The notes under the pieces: model-generated | What the model was told of the DNA's origin: nothing | The model's database searches: none | Seen by the model: the letters and a program-made list of their open reading frames with translations, nothing else | Shown: one piece after another, positions 35,279 to 43,241 of the stretch | Layout: every line of letters starts with the position of its first letter | How positions within the stretch are numbered: the stretch's first letter is position 1 | Origin: Planctomycetota bacterium | GTDB lineage: Bacteria > Planctomycetota > Planctomycetia > Gemmatales > Gemmataceae | NCBI GenBank assembly: GCA_029777335.1 | Contig: JAKOSN010000067.1 | Span: 1 to 64,000 of the forward strand | Direction of reading: 5' to 3' | Length of the DNA: 64,000 nt | Program-made: the position numbers and the translations under genes

Positions 35279-36912
35279 CCGTGGGCTCCCTGGAAAGTCA
35301 GGCACTGTTCAAGCTCGGTCAGAGAGACGGGGGGACGATGGAGAGCCTCGGGAGGGATGACCATCCCTTGACAGCGAAGGGCGGAGGCACGGAGCAAAAC
35401 GGCGGCTCCATGAAGGAGATTCAGGGCTACAGTCACCACTCGGCGCTCGGCGGGCCGTTCGAGAAAACTCCCGCGGACCCATTCATTGAATGCCCCCATT
35501 GCTGGTCCGCACCACACCTGGTAGTCGATCTTGCGTGAAGGTTCGCCGGCGTTGGCCCAGCGCGAGGACTGGCCCAGATACCAGCGGAAGACCAGGGCCA
35601 TCCTGTGCCGTGGATCCTGCGCTGCACGCTCCAGCTGCCGTGGATCCCGTTGCTGGAAAAACGCCTCGGTCTGGCGCCAGATCTCGTCGAGCGAGGCGCG
35701 AAAGAGCGTTTTTTCCAGTCCGCTGCGCTCGGCCTCGGGAATCTCGTCGAGACTCTGTCGGGAGCGATAGATCTCGTAGAGCTTGGCAGCTCGCATGGGG
35801 AACAGGGTGCCCCGCTTGAGAACCTGCACCTTCACACCCATCTCGAACATATCCGCCGCAGGGGCCATGATGGTGTCGGCCTGCTCTGCCTCGGCCAGCA
35901 TCTGTCGCACCGTATCCGAGGAGCCGGATTCAACACAGGCCTGATTGATCGATCCGGTGAGGACATAGCTGGCGCCCATGGCAAATGCAGCGGCGACCGA
36001 CGCGGGGGTGCTGAGTCCGCCGGCAGCGCCGACCCGAAGCGGCTCAGGATAGCGCTGCTCATTCTGCACGCGTTCTGCGAGAGCAAGCATGGTTGGCAGG
36101 AGGGTAATGGCGGGACGGTTATCCGTATGACCACCCGAATCAGCCTCGGCAGTCAGATCCTGTGCCATGGGGATCTGACGCGCCAGTTCAGCCTGTTCCG
36201 TTGTCAGTTCCCCTCGCTCAACCAGGGTCCGGAGCAAGGCCGCCGGCGGAGGGGCGAGAAACTTGCTCGCGACCTCCACTCGTGATACCTTGGCGAGAAT
36301 TCGATTGGGGGTGTGAATCGTTCCATCTGGAAGGCGTGAAATCCCAGCCACCCGATAGCGAACTACGGGTAACGTGAGATCGAGATAGGCGGACGCTTCA
36401 ACCAGACGAACGTTTCGGCGCAAATAGAGATCGACAATGGCTGCTTCAAGATCGGGCTCATTGGGGCTGTGGATGAGATTCACTCCCCAGGGCAAATCCC
36501 CGAGGTTGCGAGACAAACGGTCGATGTTGCTCTCCACCACGCGCGGCGATAACCCGGCGGCACCAAAAAAACCAACCATCCCTGCGCGGGCCATTGCCTC
36601 CACAATGTCGGCCGAGCCAATGCCATTAGCCATCGAGCCGGCGACGTAGGCGTAGCGTAGCCGATGCGCAGACCGAAAGGCAGGATTGCCCAGATGCTCC
36701 AGGGGACAGGCGGGGACAAAGGCAGCCGGGATGCTTAAGTCGGAGCGCGTGGTTGTCACACGCCCCTGTTCGATCCAGAAGGGAGAGGAGATCGCCGCCA
36801 ACGCCTCGCGCAGAGAAGTTGGATCGAGAGCGAACTCCGAGCAGGGACGGTCAAGGAGCGGACCGGCGGAGCCGGCAACCGGGGTTGCTCCGTGGAGAGC
36901 TGGCGGTGCCAT
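35275..36912 (-). CDS. pfaD: PfaD-type enoyl reductase (FMN TIM-barrel)
   Basis: The protein has 545 residues with the PfaD/FabK-like nitronate monooxygenase barrel. Characteristic segments are GWGVNLIHSP-type GVNLIHSPNEPDLE, AAGGLSTPASVAAAFAMGA and YVLTGSINQACVESG, followed by the PfaD-specific FEMGVKVQVLKRGTLFPMRA. It acts as the trans enoyl reductase that saturates selected double bonds in the Pfa cycle. ATG at 36912 is preferred because AGGA lies nine bases upstream and the length then fits the family; ATGs at 36939 and 36945 are alternatives with poorer sites. It is the first gene of the operon and shares a 192-base divergent promoter region with the gene at 37105. Confidence 0.93.
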   Translation of the reverse strand: MAPPALHGATPVAGSAGPLLDRPCSEFALDPTSLREALAAISSPFWIEQGRVTTTRSDLSIPAAFVPACPLEHLGNPAFRSAHRLRYAYVAGSMANGIGSADIVEAMARAGMVGFFGAAGLSPRVVESNIDRLSRNLGDLPWGVNLIHSPNEPDLEAAIVDLYLRRNVRLVEASAYLDLTLPVVRYRVAGISRLPDGTIHTPNRILAKVSRVEVASKFLAPPPAALLRTLVERGELTTEQAELARQIPMAQDLTAEADSGGHTDNRPAITLLPTMLALAERVQNEQRYPEPLRVGAAGGLSTPASVAAAFAMGASYVLTGSINQACVESGSSDTVRQMLAEAEQADTIMAPAADMFEMGVKVQVLKRGTLFPMRAAKLYEIYRSRQSLDEIPEAERSGLEKTLFRASLDEIWRQTEAFFQQRDPRQLERAAQDPRHRMALVFRWYLGQSSRWANAGEPSRKIDYQVWCGPAMGAFNEWVRGSFLERPAERRVVTVALNLLHGAAVLLRASALRCQGMVIPPEALHRPPVSLTELEQCLTFQGAHG

Positions 36913-37104
36913 CGTGCCTCTGTCCTGCAAGCCCAACATACCCATAGAAACCAGAATATGGGCATTAGAGGTGTTGTCCACAACAAAGGGGTTTGCCCAG
37001 CAAAGAGAAACGCGCGGGCAGGTACGATCCTGCCAAAGAAGCCGATCACTCTTAGAATGACGATTCCCATGACTTTCCCAGATTGGACAAGACGAGGTTC
37101 TGTC
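36913..37104. promoter_or_regulatory. divergent promoter region of the pfa-ole operon
   Basis: No coding frame is convincing here. On the minus strand a TGGACA and a TATTCT are spaced by 16 bases (about 36943-36980), a plausible sigma-70-like promoter for pfaD. The TGGACA lies inside the palindrome at 36972-36985, so a bound protein could block it. Prediction by eye only. Confidence 0.4.
36972..36985. promoter_or_regulatory. palindrome TGTTGT-CC-ACAACA containing a DnaA-box-like 9-mer
   Basis: Six-base arms are perfectly complementary around CC. The 9-mer TTGTCCACA inside it equals the DnaA-box form common in GC-rich bacteria. It may be a repressor operator or a DnaA site; position overlapping a putative -35 box favours regulation. 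Confidence 0.35.
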
Positions 37105-37818
37105 ATGGCTCGCGCGAAGAAGGCCGGGAAAACTCCGCGGGGCAAATCGCCACCACCTCCTTCCCCTTGCTACACCCTGGAGGTGCGCCTGGTTCAGGGT
37201 CCCATGGAGACAGGTTTTCGCACCCTGAACCCCACGATCAAACGGACGGTGCAGATCGGAGGCGAGGAGAGCCTGCACACGCTTCATCAACTGCTCTGCG
37301 CTGCCTTCGATCGGCCCGAACAACAAATGTACGAGTTTGTGCTCCCCGGTCGCACAGATGGCCCGACGTTGTACATGTCGCGCGAGGCCATGACCACGCT
37401 CAAGGACCAGACCGGCGATGCCAACGAAACCACTCTGGCGCAACTGAATCTGCAAATCGGTCAGCACTTCGGGTACACCTACGACATGGAAGCCGGGTGG
37501 GAACATGAGGTGGTTGTGTGCCACTGCGACCCGCATCCAATGCGAACTCGGGTCCTGGCTCGTGTCGGCACCAGCCCTCCCTTGACCGCACCTCCGGAGA
37601 GCGGCCTGGCAACCAGCGAGCTGCGCAACAGCGACGCCGCCGACGCTGCCTGTCTGATTGGCGAGATGCATTTGCGGCATGGCGAACTCGACAAGGCGAT
37701 CGAGGCCTTTTCCCGAGCGCTGGAAACCAACCCCACTCCCGACGCCTATGAGGGCCGGGCCCGGGCCTACCGCTCCTTGGCAGAGCGCGATGAACTTCGC
37801 GCTCGTGCCCTGCGTTGA
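37105..37818 (+). CDS. plasmid pRiA4b ORF-3-like protein fused to a TPR unit
   Basis: The protein has 237 residues. After a Lys/Pro-rich start, residues about 24-150 match the pRiA4b ORF-3 (IS1096 TnpR-like) family: RTVQIGGEESLHTLHQLLCA, FDRPEQQMYEFVLPG, LNLQIGQHFGYTYDMEAGWE. The family keeps this H/Q-rich alpha-beta pattern and its function is unknown. A TPR helix pair follows (AACLIGEMHLRHGELDKAIE, AFSRALETNP). GAGG lies eight bases before the ATG. No transposase is nearby, so despite the name this looks like a resident gene. It is divergent from pfaD. Confidence 0.78.
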   Translation: MARAKKAGKTPRGKSPPPPSPCYTLEVRLVQGPMETGFRTLNPTIKRTVQIGGEESLHTLHQLLCAAFDRPEQQMYEFVLPGRTDGPTLYMSREAMTTLKDQTGDANETTLAQLNLQIGQHFGYTYDMEAGWEHEVVVCHCDPHPMRTRVLARVGTSPPLTAPPESGLATSELRNSDAADAACLIGEMHLRHGELDKAIEAFSRALETNPTPDAYEGRARAYRSLAERDELRARALR

Positions 37819-37898
37819 GCGAACGCCGAGAGGTTACGGGGAGACCTCTTTCACTCGCATTCATCGACCGATCCGCTCACCTTCTGAAGGATGCATCC

Positions 37899-39119
37899 AT
37901 GGCCGAATACAAGGATCGCGAACACTACATTCCGTTGCGCAAGAGCGATCTCGTCCAGCTTGTCTGTTCGGACAAACAGCTTTCTGGGCAGGATCAGCAG
38001 AACCTGCGCCAGTTCTGTGTTCTCATCAGCGCTATTTTCCACTTTGAGTATCTTGAAAGACTTGAAAGCCTCAAGGACTCCTTCGCGCCGTTCAATCCCG
38101 ATCTGGATACCAAACCCCTCAGGGAGTTAGGCCGCGACGAGAAGGAGAAGCAACTCGATGTGCTTTTCCAGGGTTTCGACGCTCTGATGGAACGGGCCAA
38201 CTATACCAAGTTAACCAAGGCGGATATCGACAAGGCGATCAATGCAGGCGCCAGTGACTGGGGCATCAACATGGATGTTGACTTCAGCGTGTTCGAGAAG
38301 GCCGCCTACTTTGTTCGGGGGGAGGGGCGAACCAAGCGGACACGTCGCCATCCGGTCTTCTTCTGGCGGTCTGTGGAGAAGGAGGTGGATACCTACAAGC
38401 GCATGATCCTCATCCTCAAGATGCGTCCCCACAAGCGCTTACCCACCTATGTCAATACCAGCGCCGTCTATATCAAGGTGTTCAAGGACATTCCCAAACT
38501 CGACCTGGAAATGTTCTTCCCCGGAGCGCGCATTCAGATGCCTGGCTCGCAGCGCTTGAAACTGGGGGGATCGCTGATCGGAACAATTGGCTATGCCCTG
38601 TTCAAGGTCTGGTCCGACCTGCTGACGGCCACCGCCGTCCTGGTCAAGGGAGCCCTGTTCACCGCCGGGAGCATTCTGTGGGGGCCGTTTATCCTGCTGG
38701 CGGGATATGGGTACAAACAGTACGCCGGCTTTCAAACACTACGGCAGCACTACAGCCTGCAACTGGCCGAAAGTCTCTACTTCCTGAACCTTAGCAGCAA
38801 CCATAGCGTACTGACCTACGTTCTCGACGAGGCTGAGGAGCAGGAATGTCGTGAGGCGATCCTGGCCTACTTCGCTTTGTGGCGTTATGCTCCTCCTCAG
38901 GGATGGACGGCGGAGCAACTCGACGACTACATCGAGATGTTCCTGGAAGGGAACGCCAAGCTAAAGGTGGACTTCGAGATTGGCGACGCCATGGACAAGG
39001 TGATCCGGCTTGGCCTGGTCGAGAAGCATGGCGAGCACTTCAAGGCCATCCCGATTACCCAGGCTCTGGAGCGTCTCGATTATCGCTGGGATAACTATTT
39101 CCAGTATAACAAGGGCTAA
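37899..39119 (+). CDS. TMEM143/DUF3754 family membrane protein
   Basis: The protein has 406 residues. The N-terminal half is soluble and includes TRRHPVFFWRSVEKEVDTYK and MRPHKRLPTYVNTSAVYIKVFKDIP, which resemble the DUF3754/TMEM143 family. Two adjacent hydrophobic helices lie at about 235-285 (LTATAVLVKGALFTAGSILW, GPFILLAGYGY). A winged-helix-like C-terminus ends with YRWDNYFQY. Function is unknown; homologues are mitochondrial membrane proteins and bacterial proteins. AAGGA stands seven bases before the ATG, which favours 37899 over the frame start at 37815. Confidence 0.75.
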   Translation: MAEYKDREHYIPLRKSDLVQLVCSDKQLSGQDQQNLRQFCVLISAIFHFEYLERLESLKDSFAPFNPDLDTKPLRELGRDEKEKQLDVLFQGFDALMERANYTKLTKADIDKAINAGASDWGINMDVDFSVFEKAAYFVRGEGRTKRTRRHPVFFWRSVEKEVDTYKRMILILKMRPHKRLPTYVNTSAVYIKVFKDIPKLDLEMFFPGARIQMPGSQRLKLGGSLIGTIGYALFKVWSDLLTATAVLVKGALFTAGSILWGPFILLAGYGYKQYAGFQTLRQHYSLQLAESLYFLNLSSNHSVLTYVLDEAEEQECREAILAYFALWRYAPPQGWTAEQLDDYIEMFLEGNAKLKVDFEIGDAMDKVIRLGLVEKHGEHFKAIPITQALERLDYRWDNYFQYNKG

Positions 39120-39179
39120 GCTCCCGCGCGTTCGGCGAGCAAGCACCGAACAGATTGTGTTGGTGGCGGAGGGTTCCTG

Positions 39180-40085
39180 ATGGGGCGTCTCTTCTCGGCG
39201 TTGATCTGTGGGCTGATGGTCGTTGTGCCGGCTTCGGCCCAGGTCAAACTGGAGTGGAAGTGGAAGGAAGGAGATACCTTCTACGTCAAAACCACAAGGT
39301 TGATCAAGCAAAAGGTGACCATTCGCGATCCGGGAGGCGATCCAAAGAAATCCCGGGATGTCACCCTGGAATCCGAGATCACGACGGTCCTCCGCTACAA
39401 GGTAGCGAAGAAGGAAAGCAACGGGGTGGTAACTCTCTCCCAGGAGATTGAGAGCCTTGTGGTGCGCAGCCCCGGTGGCAATGTCTCGCGCCCCGATGCT
39501 GTTGCACCCGAAACCAAACTCACCCTCACCCTGGCCCCCAACGGAGAGGTAACCAAGGTCGAGGGGTATCGCGGATTGATTCAACGACTGGCTGACAAGC
39601 AAAGCGACCGGGATGTGATTGAGAAGGTCCTGACCGAGGAAACGCTAAAACAGGCCGCCAACGAAATCTTCGCCATCCTACCCGCGCAGCCAGTGAAGCA
39701 AGGGGCCACCTGGCCACGATCCACTGCGTATCAACTGGGACCGCTCGGGAAACTCAGCCTCAAACGTACCTTCACCTTTGAAGGCGAAGAGAAGTCAGCC
39801 TCCAAAACGGTCTCCAAAATGAGCTTCAACACCGAGGCGACACAATTTGCCAGCAACCGTCGCCCCGGGGAGGCGTGGTTTGAAATTAACCCGGATCAAC
39901 TCAAACAATGCGAGGGGAAGGGAACGCTTCTCTTCGATGCCGAGAATGGGCGACTGGTCCAGGTCGATCTCACAAGCCGAATCAAGGGAACGATGCAGAT
40001 GATGATCGACACGCGCCTGCATCCCTCGACCCTGGAACAGCAGGAGACCATCACTGTGCGTGTCTCCACGACTCCACCGGGGTAA
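39180..40085 (+). CDS. exported DUF6263-like protein
   Basis: The protein has 301 residues with a clear signal peptide (LFSALICGLMVVVPASAQ, cleavage after about residue 21). The mature part starts VKLEWKWKEGDTFYVKT and is beta-rich with repeated threonine-lysine strands, as in the planctomycete DUF6263 family. No catalytic motif is visible. It probably acts in the periplasm or at the cell surface. GGAGG followed by GTTCCTG precedes the ATG. It lies between a DUF3754 gene and another exported protein on the same strand. Confidence 0.75.
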   Translation: MGRLFSALICGLMVVVPASAQVKLEWKWKEGDTFYVKTTRLIKQKVTIRDPGGDPKKSRDVTLESEITTVLRYKVAKKESNGVVTLSQEIESLVVRSPGGNVSRPDAVAPETKLTLTLAPNGEVTKVEGYRGLIQRLADKQSDRDVIEKVLTEETLKQAANEIFAILPAQPVKQGATWPRSTAYQLGPLGKLSLKRTFTFEGEEKSASKTVSKMSFNTEATQFASNRRPGEAWFEINPDQLKQCEGKGTLLFDAENGRLVQVDLTSRIKGTMQMMIDTRLHPSTLEQQETITVRVSTTPPG

Positions 40086-40236
40086 GGACGGAACGCCCCG
40101 TTCGCGGCTCTCAGGTGATCCAGAGCGACGGATCAAAACGCGACCGCTTCTTTGTACGTTTGCCTCCAGGCCTCACAAGGCGATGAAGGTCATCGCCCGG
40201 GATGGCCTGGTGTCGACTCCGTTCTCAAGGTGCAAC

Positions 40237-40944
40237 ATGCGTCAATGTTCCCGGTGGATGGTAGCTCTCGTGGCCGTGTCGCTGGTGGCAGTTCCTGCCC
40301 TGGCCCAGTTTCCTGCTGTCTCGGGACGTGCCCTGACAGGCATCATGCTGCTCAAGCAGAAGCAGGTACGAACGGAATTGAAAGTGACCGAAGAACAGGG
40401 AAAGAAAATCGACGACGCTGAGAAGGAAGCCCGCTACAAGTTCAAGGACGACCTCGACAAATTGAAGGAACTGAAAGGCGGCGAGCGTTTTCGCAAGCAA
40501 ATTGAGGTGGACGGCAAGATCAATGCCGAAGCGAACAAGTCGCTCGAGAAGATCCTCAGCGCCGAGCAAAACAAGCGACTGCACCAGATCGAGCTTCAGA
40601 TCCAGGGGATTGGAGCTTTCATGAATCCCGAGATTCAGAAGCAACTCGATCTGAACGATGAGCAGAAGGATGACGTGCGCAAACTGGTCACGGACATGAG
40701 CAAGGAAATGCAGAAACTTGCGGCAGACATGCAGGCCAAGGCGCAGCAAGGGAACTTCGAGGCAATCCAGGATGGGGTGAAAAAACTCCAGAGTTTGAAC
40801 AGGGAGACCGCAGCGAAGGCGGCCAAGTTGCTCAAACCGGAGCAGCAGAAAAAATGGAAGGAATTGTCCGGGGCACCGTTTGAGTTGAAGGTTGAACTGC
40901 CAGGATTCCCGGGCGGAGGGATTCGACCGCCCGGGAATCGTTAA
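40237..40944 (+). CDS. exported helical protein (Spy/LTXXQ-like pattern)
   Basis: The protein has 235 residues with a signal peptide (MVALVAVSLVAVPALAQF). The mature part is almost all charged helix: LKVTEEQGKKIDDAEKEARY and LDLNDEQKDDVRKLVTDMSK are two copies of the L-x-L-T/N-x-E/D-Q-x-x-x-I/V pattern of LTXXQ/CpxP-Spy-type periplasmic chaperones. The C-terminus is Pro/Gly-rich. The ATG at 40237 follows AAGG by six bases and places the signal peptide at the N-terminus; the longer frame from 40060 overlaps the previous gene. Chaperone function is inferred from helix pattern only. A similar motif pair occurs in the protein at 48110. Confidence 0.75.
   Translation: MRQCSRWMVALVAVSLVAVPALAQFPAVSGRALTGIMLLKQKQVRTELKVTEEQGKKIDDAEKEARYKFKDDLDKLKELKGGERFRKQIEVDGKINAEANKSLEKILSAEQNKRLHQIELQIQGIGAFMNPEIQKQLDLNDEQKDDVRKLVTDMSKEMQKLAADMQAKAQQGNFEAIQDGVKKLQSLNRETAAKAAKLLKPEQQKKWKELSGAPFELKVELPGFPGGGIRPPGNR
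40904..40939 (+). terminator. 13-bp perfect hairpin inside the last codons of the Spy-like gene
   Basis: Arms GATTCCCGGGCGG (40904-40916) and CCGCCCGGGAATC (40927-40939) pair around a 10-base loop; the stop codon is at 40942-40944. The hairpin is coding sequence (PGFPGGGIRPPGN). No T-tract follows. Confidence 0.45.
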
Positions 40945-40969
40945 CTCCTGCGACTTTGAAGCAAAACGG

Positions 40970-41005
40970 GGTGGGAAAAGGAGGAAAGTCCCCCTTCATC
41001 CCACC
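40970..41005. terminator. short inverted repeat between convergent genes
   Basis: GGTGGGA (40970-40976) and TCCCACC (40999-41005) face each other in the 75-base gap between genes ending at 40944 (+) and 41020 (-). Possibly a bidirectional terminator. Confidence 0.35.
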
Positions 41006-41019
41006 TCGGGCTTCATTCG

Positions 41020-42162
41020 TCACCATCTCAATTCCAGGCAAGGCAAGGGACGGTTCTCGCGCTGCCCGTACCAGAACATCATCGCGGTGCTAATGAGCAC
41101 GATGAAATGGAAGAGTACGGCGGTTCGCAGCCAGTTGCTGCGTTGGAGGGCCTGCATCGCCAGACCATAGTCCATATCTGCTTTCTTCCCCGCCTTGGTG
41201 TCGAGATTACCTCGTTCGCTCCACTTCAGATCTTTCTCAACGCTGGCGCGATATTGATCCTCCATGCTGTAGCCGACGAGTAACTGGAAGCAGAGGACGA
41301 TGAGCGGGAGAGCCGCCGCTCCGGTCGCGATTGCCCACTTCCAGGGGAGCAACGCTTCGACCTGAGGCGGAAGTTTCACCGTCAACATCGGCTGAATGAC
41401 CACGCCGACGATCACCACCAGGGCGGCGAGAAACACCAGCAGATACAGGAGTGTGAACAGACTCATGCTGAGATCGATCTGCTCCTTGTCCCCCTGAAGC
41501 AATTTGGCTGCTGGCTCGGTCTTGAGATCAGTATCGAGTGTGCGTCCACCAAAGGCGGCTTGCCAGGGATTCTGAGTGACAATGTCCTGTCCACCGGGGC
41601 GTAGCGCGACCCAGGTAAAAAACTGGAGAATAAAGATCAGAATCATCCCTGCGGCCGGGATCCACTGCAGGATTTCCGGTTTGATGGAAAGCGTGACCGT
41701 TTTGCGATACCCGTCCGTGACCGAACGTGAACCTGCTGGGGACGTGGGCGCTGGAGTGACGTGGCTCGTGGCTGGGATCGAAGGAGAGGGAGGAGTGAAC
41801 GGCGCCGGAGAGGGAGGAACCGGGGCAGGCGCGGCAGGTTCCTCGGCAAGGTTGTACGTTTCGGCTCCGGGTGGCGTGCTGCCGGGAACGGAGGGATTGT
41901 TCGGATTGGTGGCCATGGGTGTTGACGAGCCTCCTGGGGGATGGGGCGACGAAGGAGGGGCGAAGGGATGGCTGCCAGCGCTCGGCTGAGCGGCCGCAGA
42001 AACGGTTTGCGGAGCCGGCGCAGAACTGCTTGCTGTGCCGAGATCCGAAGGTAAGCCGGGGACACTGAAGATCGCGCCGCAGAGCGGACACTTCATCTTC
42101 TGCCCGGCCGATTCTTCTGGGACCTGTAGCCACTGTTGACAGGCCGTACACATCAGCTTCAT
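41020..42162 (-). CDS. zinc-ribbon membrane protein with four spans
   Basis: The protein has 380 residues. The N-terminus is a zinc ribbon (LMCTACQQWLQVP ... MKCPLCGAIF, residues 3-32). A long Pro/Ser/Ala-rich linker runs to about 170. Four hydrophobic helices follow: WIPAAGMILIFILQFFTWVA, LFTLLYLLVFLAALVVIVGV, WAIATGAAALPLIVLCFQLL and AVLFHFIVLISTAMMFWYG. Such ribbon-linker-membrane proteins are frequent in planctomycetes and have no known role. The ATG overlaps the stop of the NAD(P)H-hydrate dehydratase gene by four bases, so both are translated from one message although no functional link is evident. Confidence 0.7.
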   Translation of the reverse strand: MKLMCTACQQWLQVPEESAGQKMKCPLCGAIFSVPGLPSDLGTASSSAPAPQTVSAAAQPSAGSHPFAPPSSPHPPGGSSTPMATNPNNPSVPGSTPPGAETYNLAEEPAAPAPVPPSPAPFTPPSPSIPATSHVTPAPTSPAGSRSVTDGYRKTVTLSIKPEILQWIPAAGMILIFILQFFTWVALRPGGQDIVTQNPWQAAFGGRTLDTDLKTEPAAKLLQGDKEQIDLSMSLFTLLYLLVFLAALVVIVGVVIQPMLTVKLPPQVEALLPWKWAIATGAAALPLIVLCFQLLVGYSMEDQYRASVEKDLKWSERGNLDTKAGKKADMDYGLAMQALQRSNWLRTAVLFHFIVLISTAMMFWYGQRENRPLPCLELRW

Positions 42163-43106
42163 AAGGTTCTATCCTCAGGCTCCTTTCCGGTCGCGGCGGG
42201 GGATGCGATGGCTCCCGCACGGTCGGCCGGGCTCATGGATCGAAAGGCGCGTGGCAGCCAGATAAGCAGATCGGTCGCCACCAGGCTCGTTTCTCCCAAA
42301 CTTGCGCTGGCCAGATCACCCGCACGCCCATGCACAAAAACCCCCAAACGTGCGGCCGCAAACCCATCTAACCCCTGTCCCAGCAGAGCAGCGATCAGAC
42401 CAGTGAGCACATCGCCGCTCCCCCCGGTCGCCATGCCGGGGTTTCCGGTGGGATTGCGATACAGACGTATCCCATCGGTTACCAGGGTCTGATGCCCCTT
42501 CAACACCAGGATCACACGTTCAGTCTGGGCATAGTTGACCGCAAGCTCGGCGCGCGCCTCCTGGACTGCGCGCGTACTGATACCCAACAAGCGCCCAAAC
42601 TCTCCTGGATGAGGCGTCAGCACCAGGGTGGGGGCAGCGGTCCGCGTCCCCAGAGTCATCCCGCTTGCGACCAGTGCATTAAGGCCATCCGCATCCAGCA
42701 CGAGAGGGCGGTCCAGGGTGTTGAGCAATCCGCGGATAACCGCAGGAACCGCAGCCCGATTCCCCAACCCTGGCCCAACCGCAAGCACGTCGTTCTCCTG
42801 TGCCAGCGATTGTATACGAAAGAGTGCCCTCAGGTTAAGGCGACCTTCGCTGTCAGAAGGTAAGCCAATCGTCGTGTAGCAGGGATTGGCTGCGGCCACC
42901 ACTTCCTGAATCGCAGTGGGGATGGCCAGTCGTACGAGTCCTGCTCCACCGCGCAGCGCTGCACTGGCACACAGGACCGCAGCGCCAGACATCCCCCGAC
43001 TTCCGGCCACAACAAACACGCGCCCAAAGGTCCCCTTGTGTCCGTCGAGCGGACGCGGGGGCAACGGGGGAACATCCTCTCTGGGGGTGGACTCCGTCGG
43101 GGCCAT
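42159..43106 (-). CDS. nnrD: ADP-dependent NAD(P)H-hydrate dehydratase
   Basis: The protein has 315 residues and the ribokinase-like YjeF C-terminal fold. Signature segments are GSRGMSGAAVLCASAALRGG, TPHPGEFGRLLG, VLKGHQTLVTDG and GNPGMATGGSGDVLTGLIAA, the last being the nucleotide/catalytic GGSGD loop. It repairs damaged NADH or NADPH hydrates using ADP (or ATP). The epimerase domain NnrE, fused to it in many bacteria, is absent here and must be separate. ATG at 43106 has GAAAGG upstream; an in-frame start at 43163 is possible but adds residues unlike the family. Confidence 0.92.
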   Translation of the reverse strand: MAPTESTPREDVPPLPPRPLDGHKGTFGRVFVVAGSRGMSGAAVLCASAALRGGAGLVRLAIPTAIQEVVAAANPCYTTIGLPSDSEGRLNLRALFRIQSLAQENDVLAVGPGLGNRAAVPAVIRGLLNTLDRPLVLDADGLNALVASGMTLGTRTAAPTLVLTPHPGEFGRLLGISTRAVQEARAELAVNYAQTERVILVLKGHQTLVTDGIRLYRNPTGNPGMATGGSGDVLTGLIAALLGQGLDGFAAARLGVFVHGRAGDLASASLGETSLVATDLLIWLPRAFRSMSPADRAGAIASPAATGKEPEDRTL

Positions 43107-43241
43107 GTTGCCTTTCTCGCGCAGAAACGATAGCGTGGCCCCAGTTGGGGCTCCTGACCCCACACAGTTACTCGCCCTGACAGGTTGCTGTCAACCCGCG
43201 TTTCTTGCCAGGCTTCTCTTTTTTGACATGCAGGAGACCTC

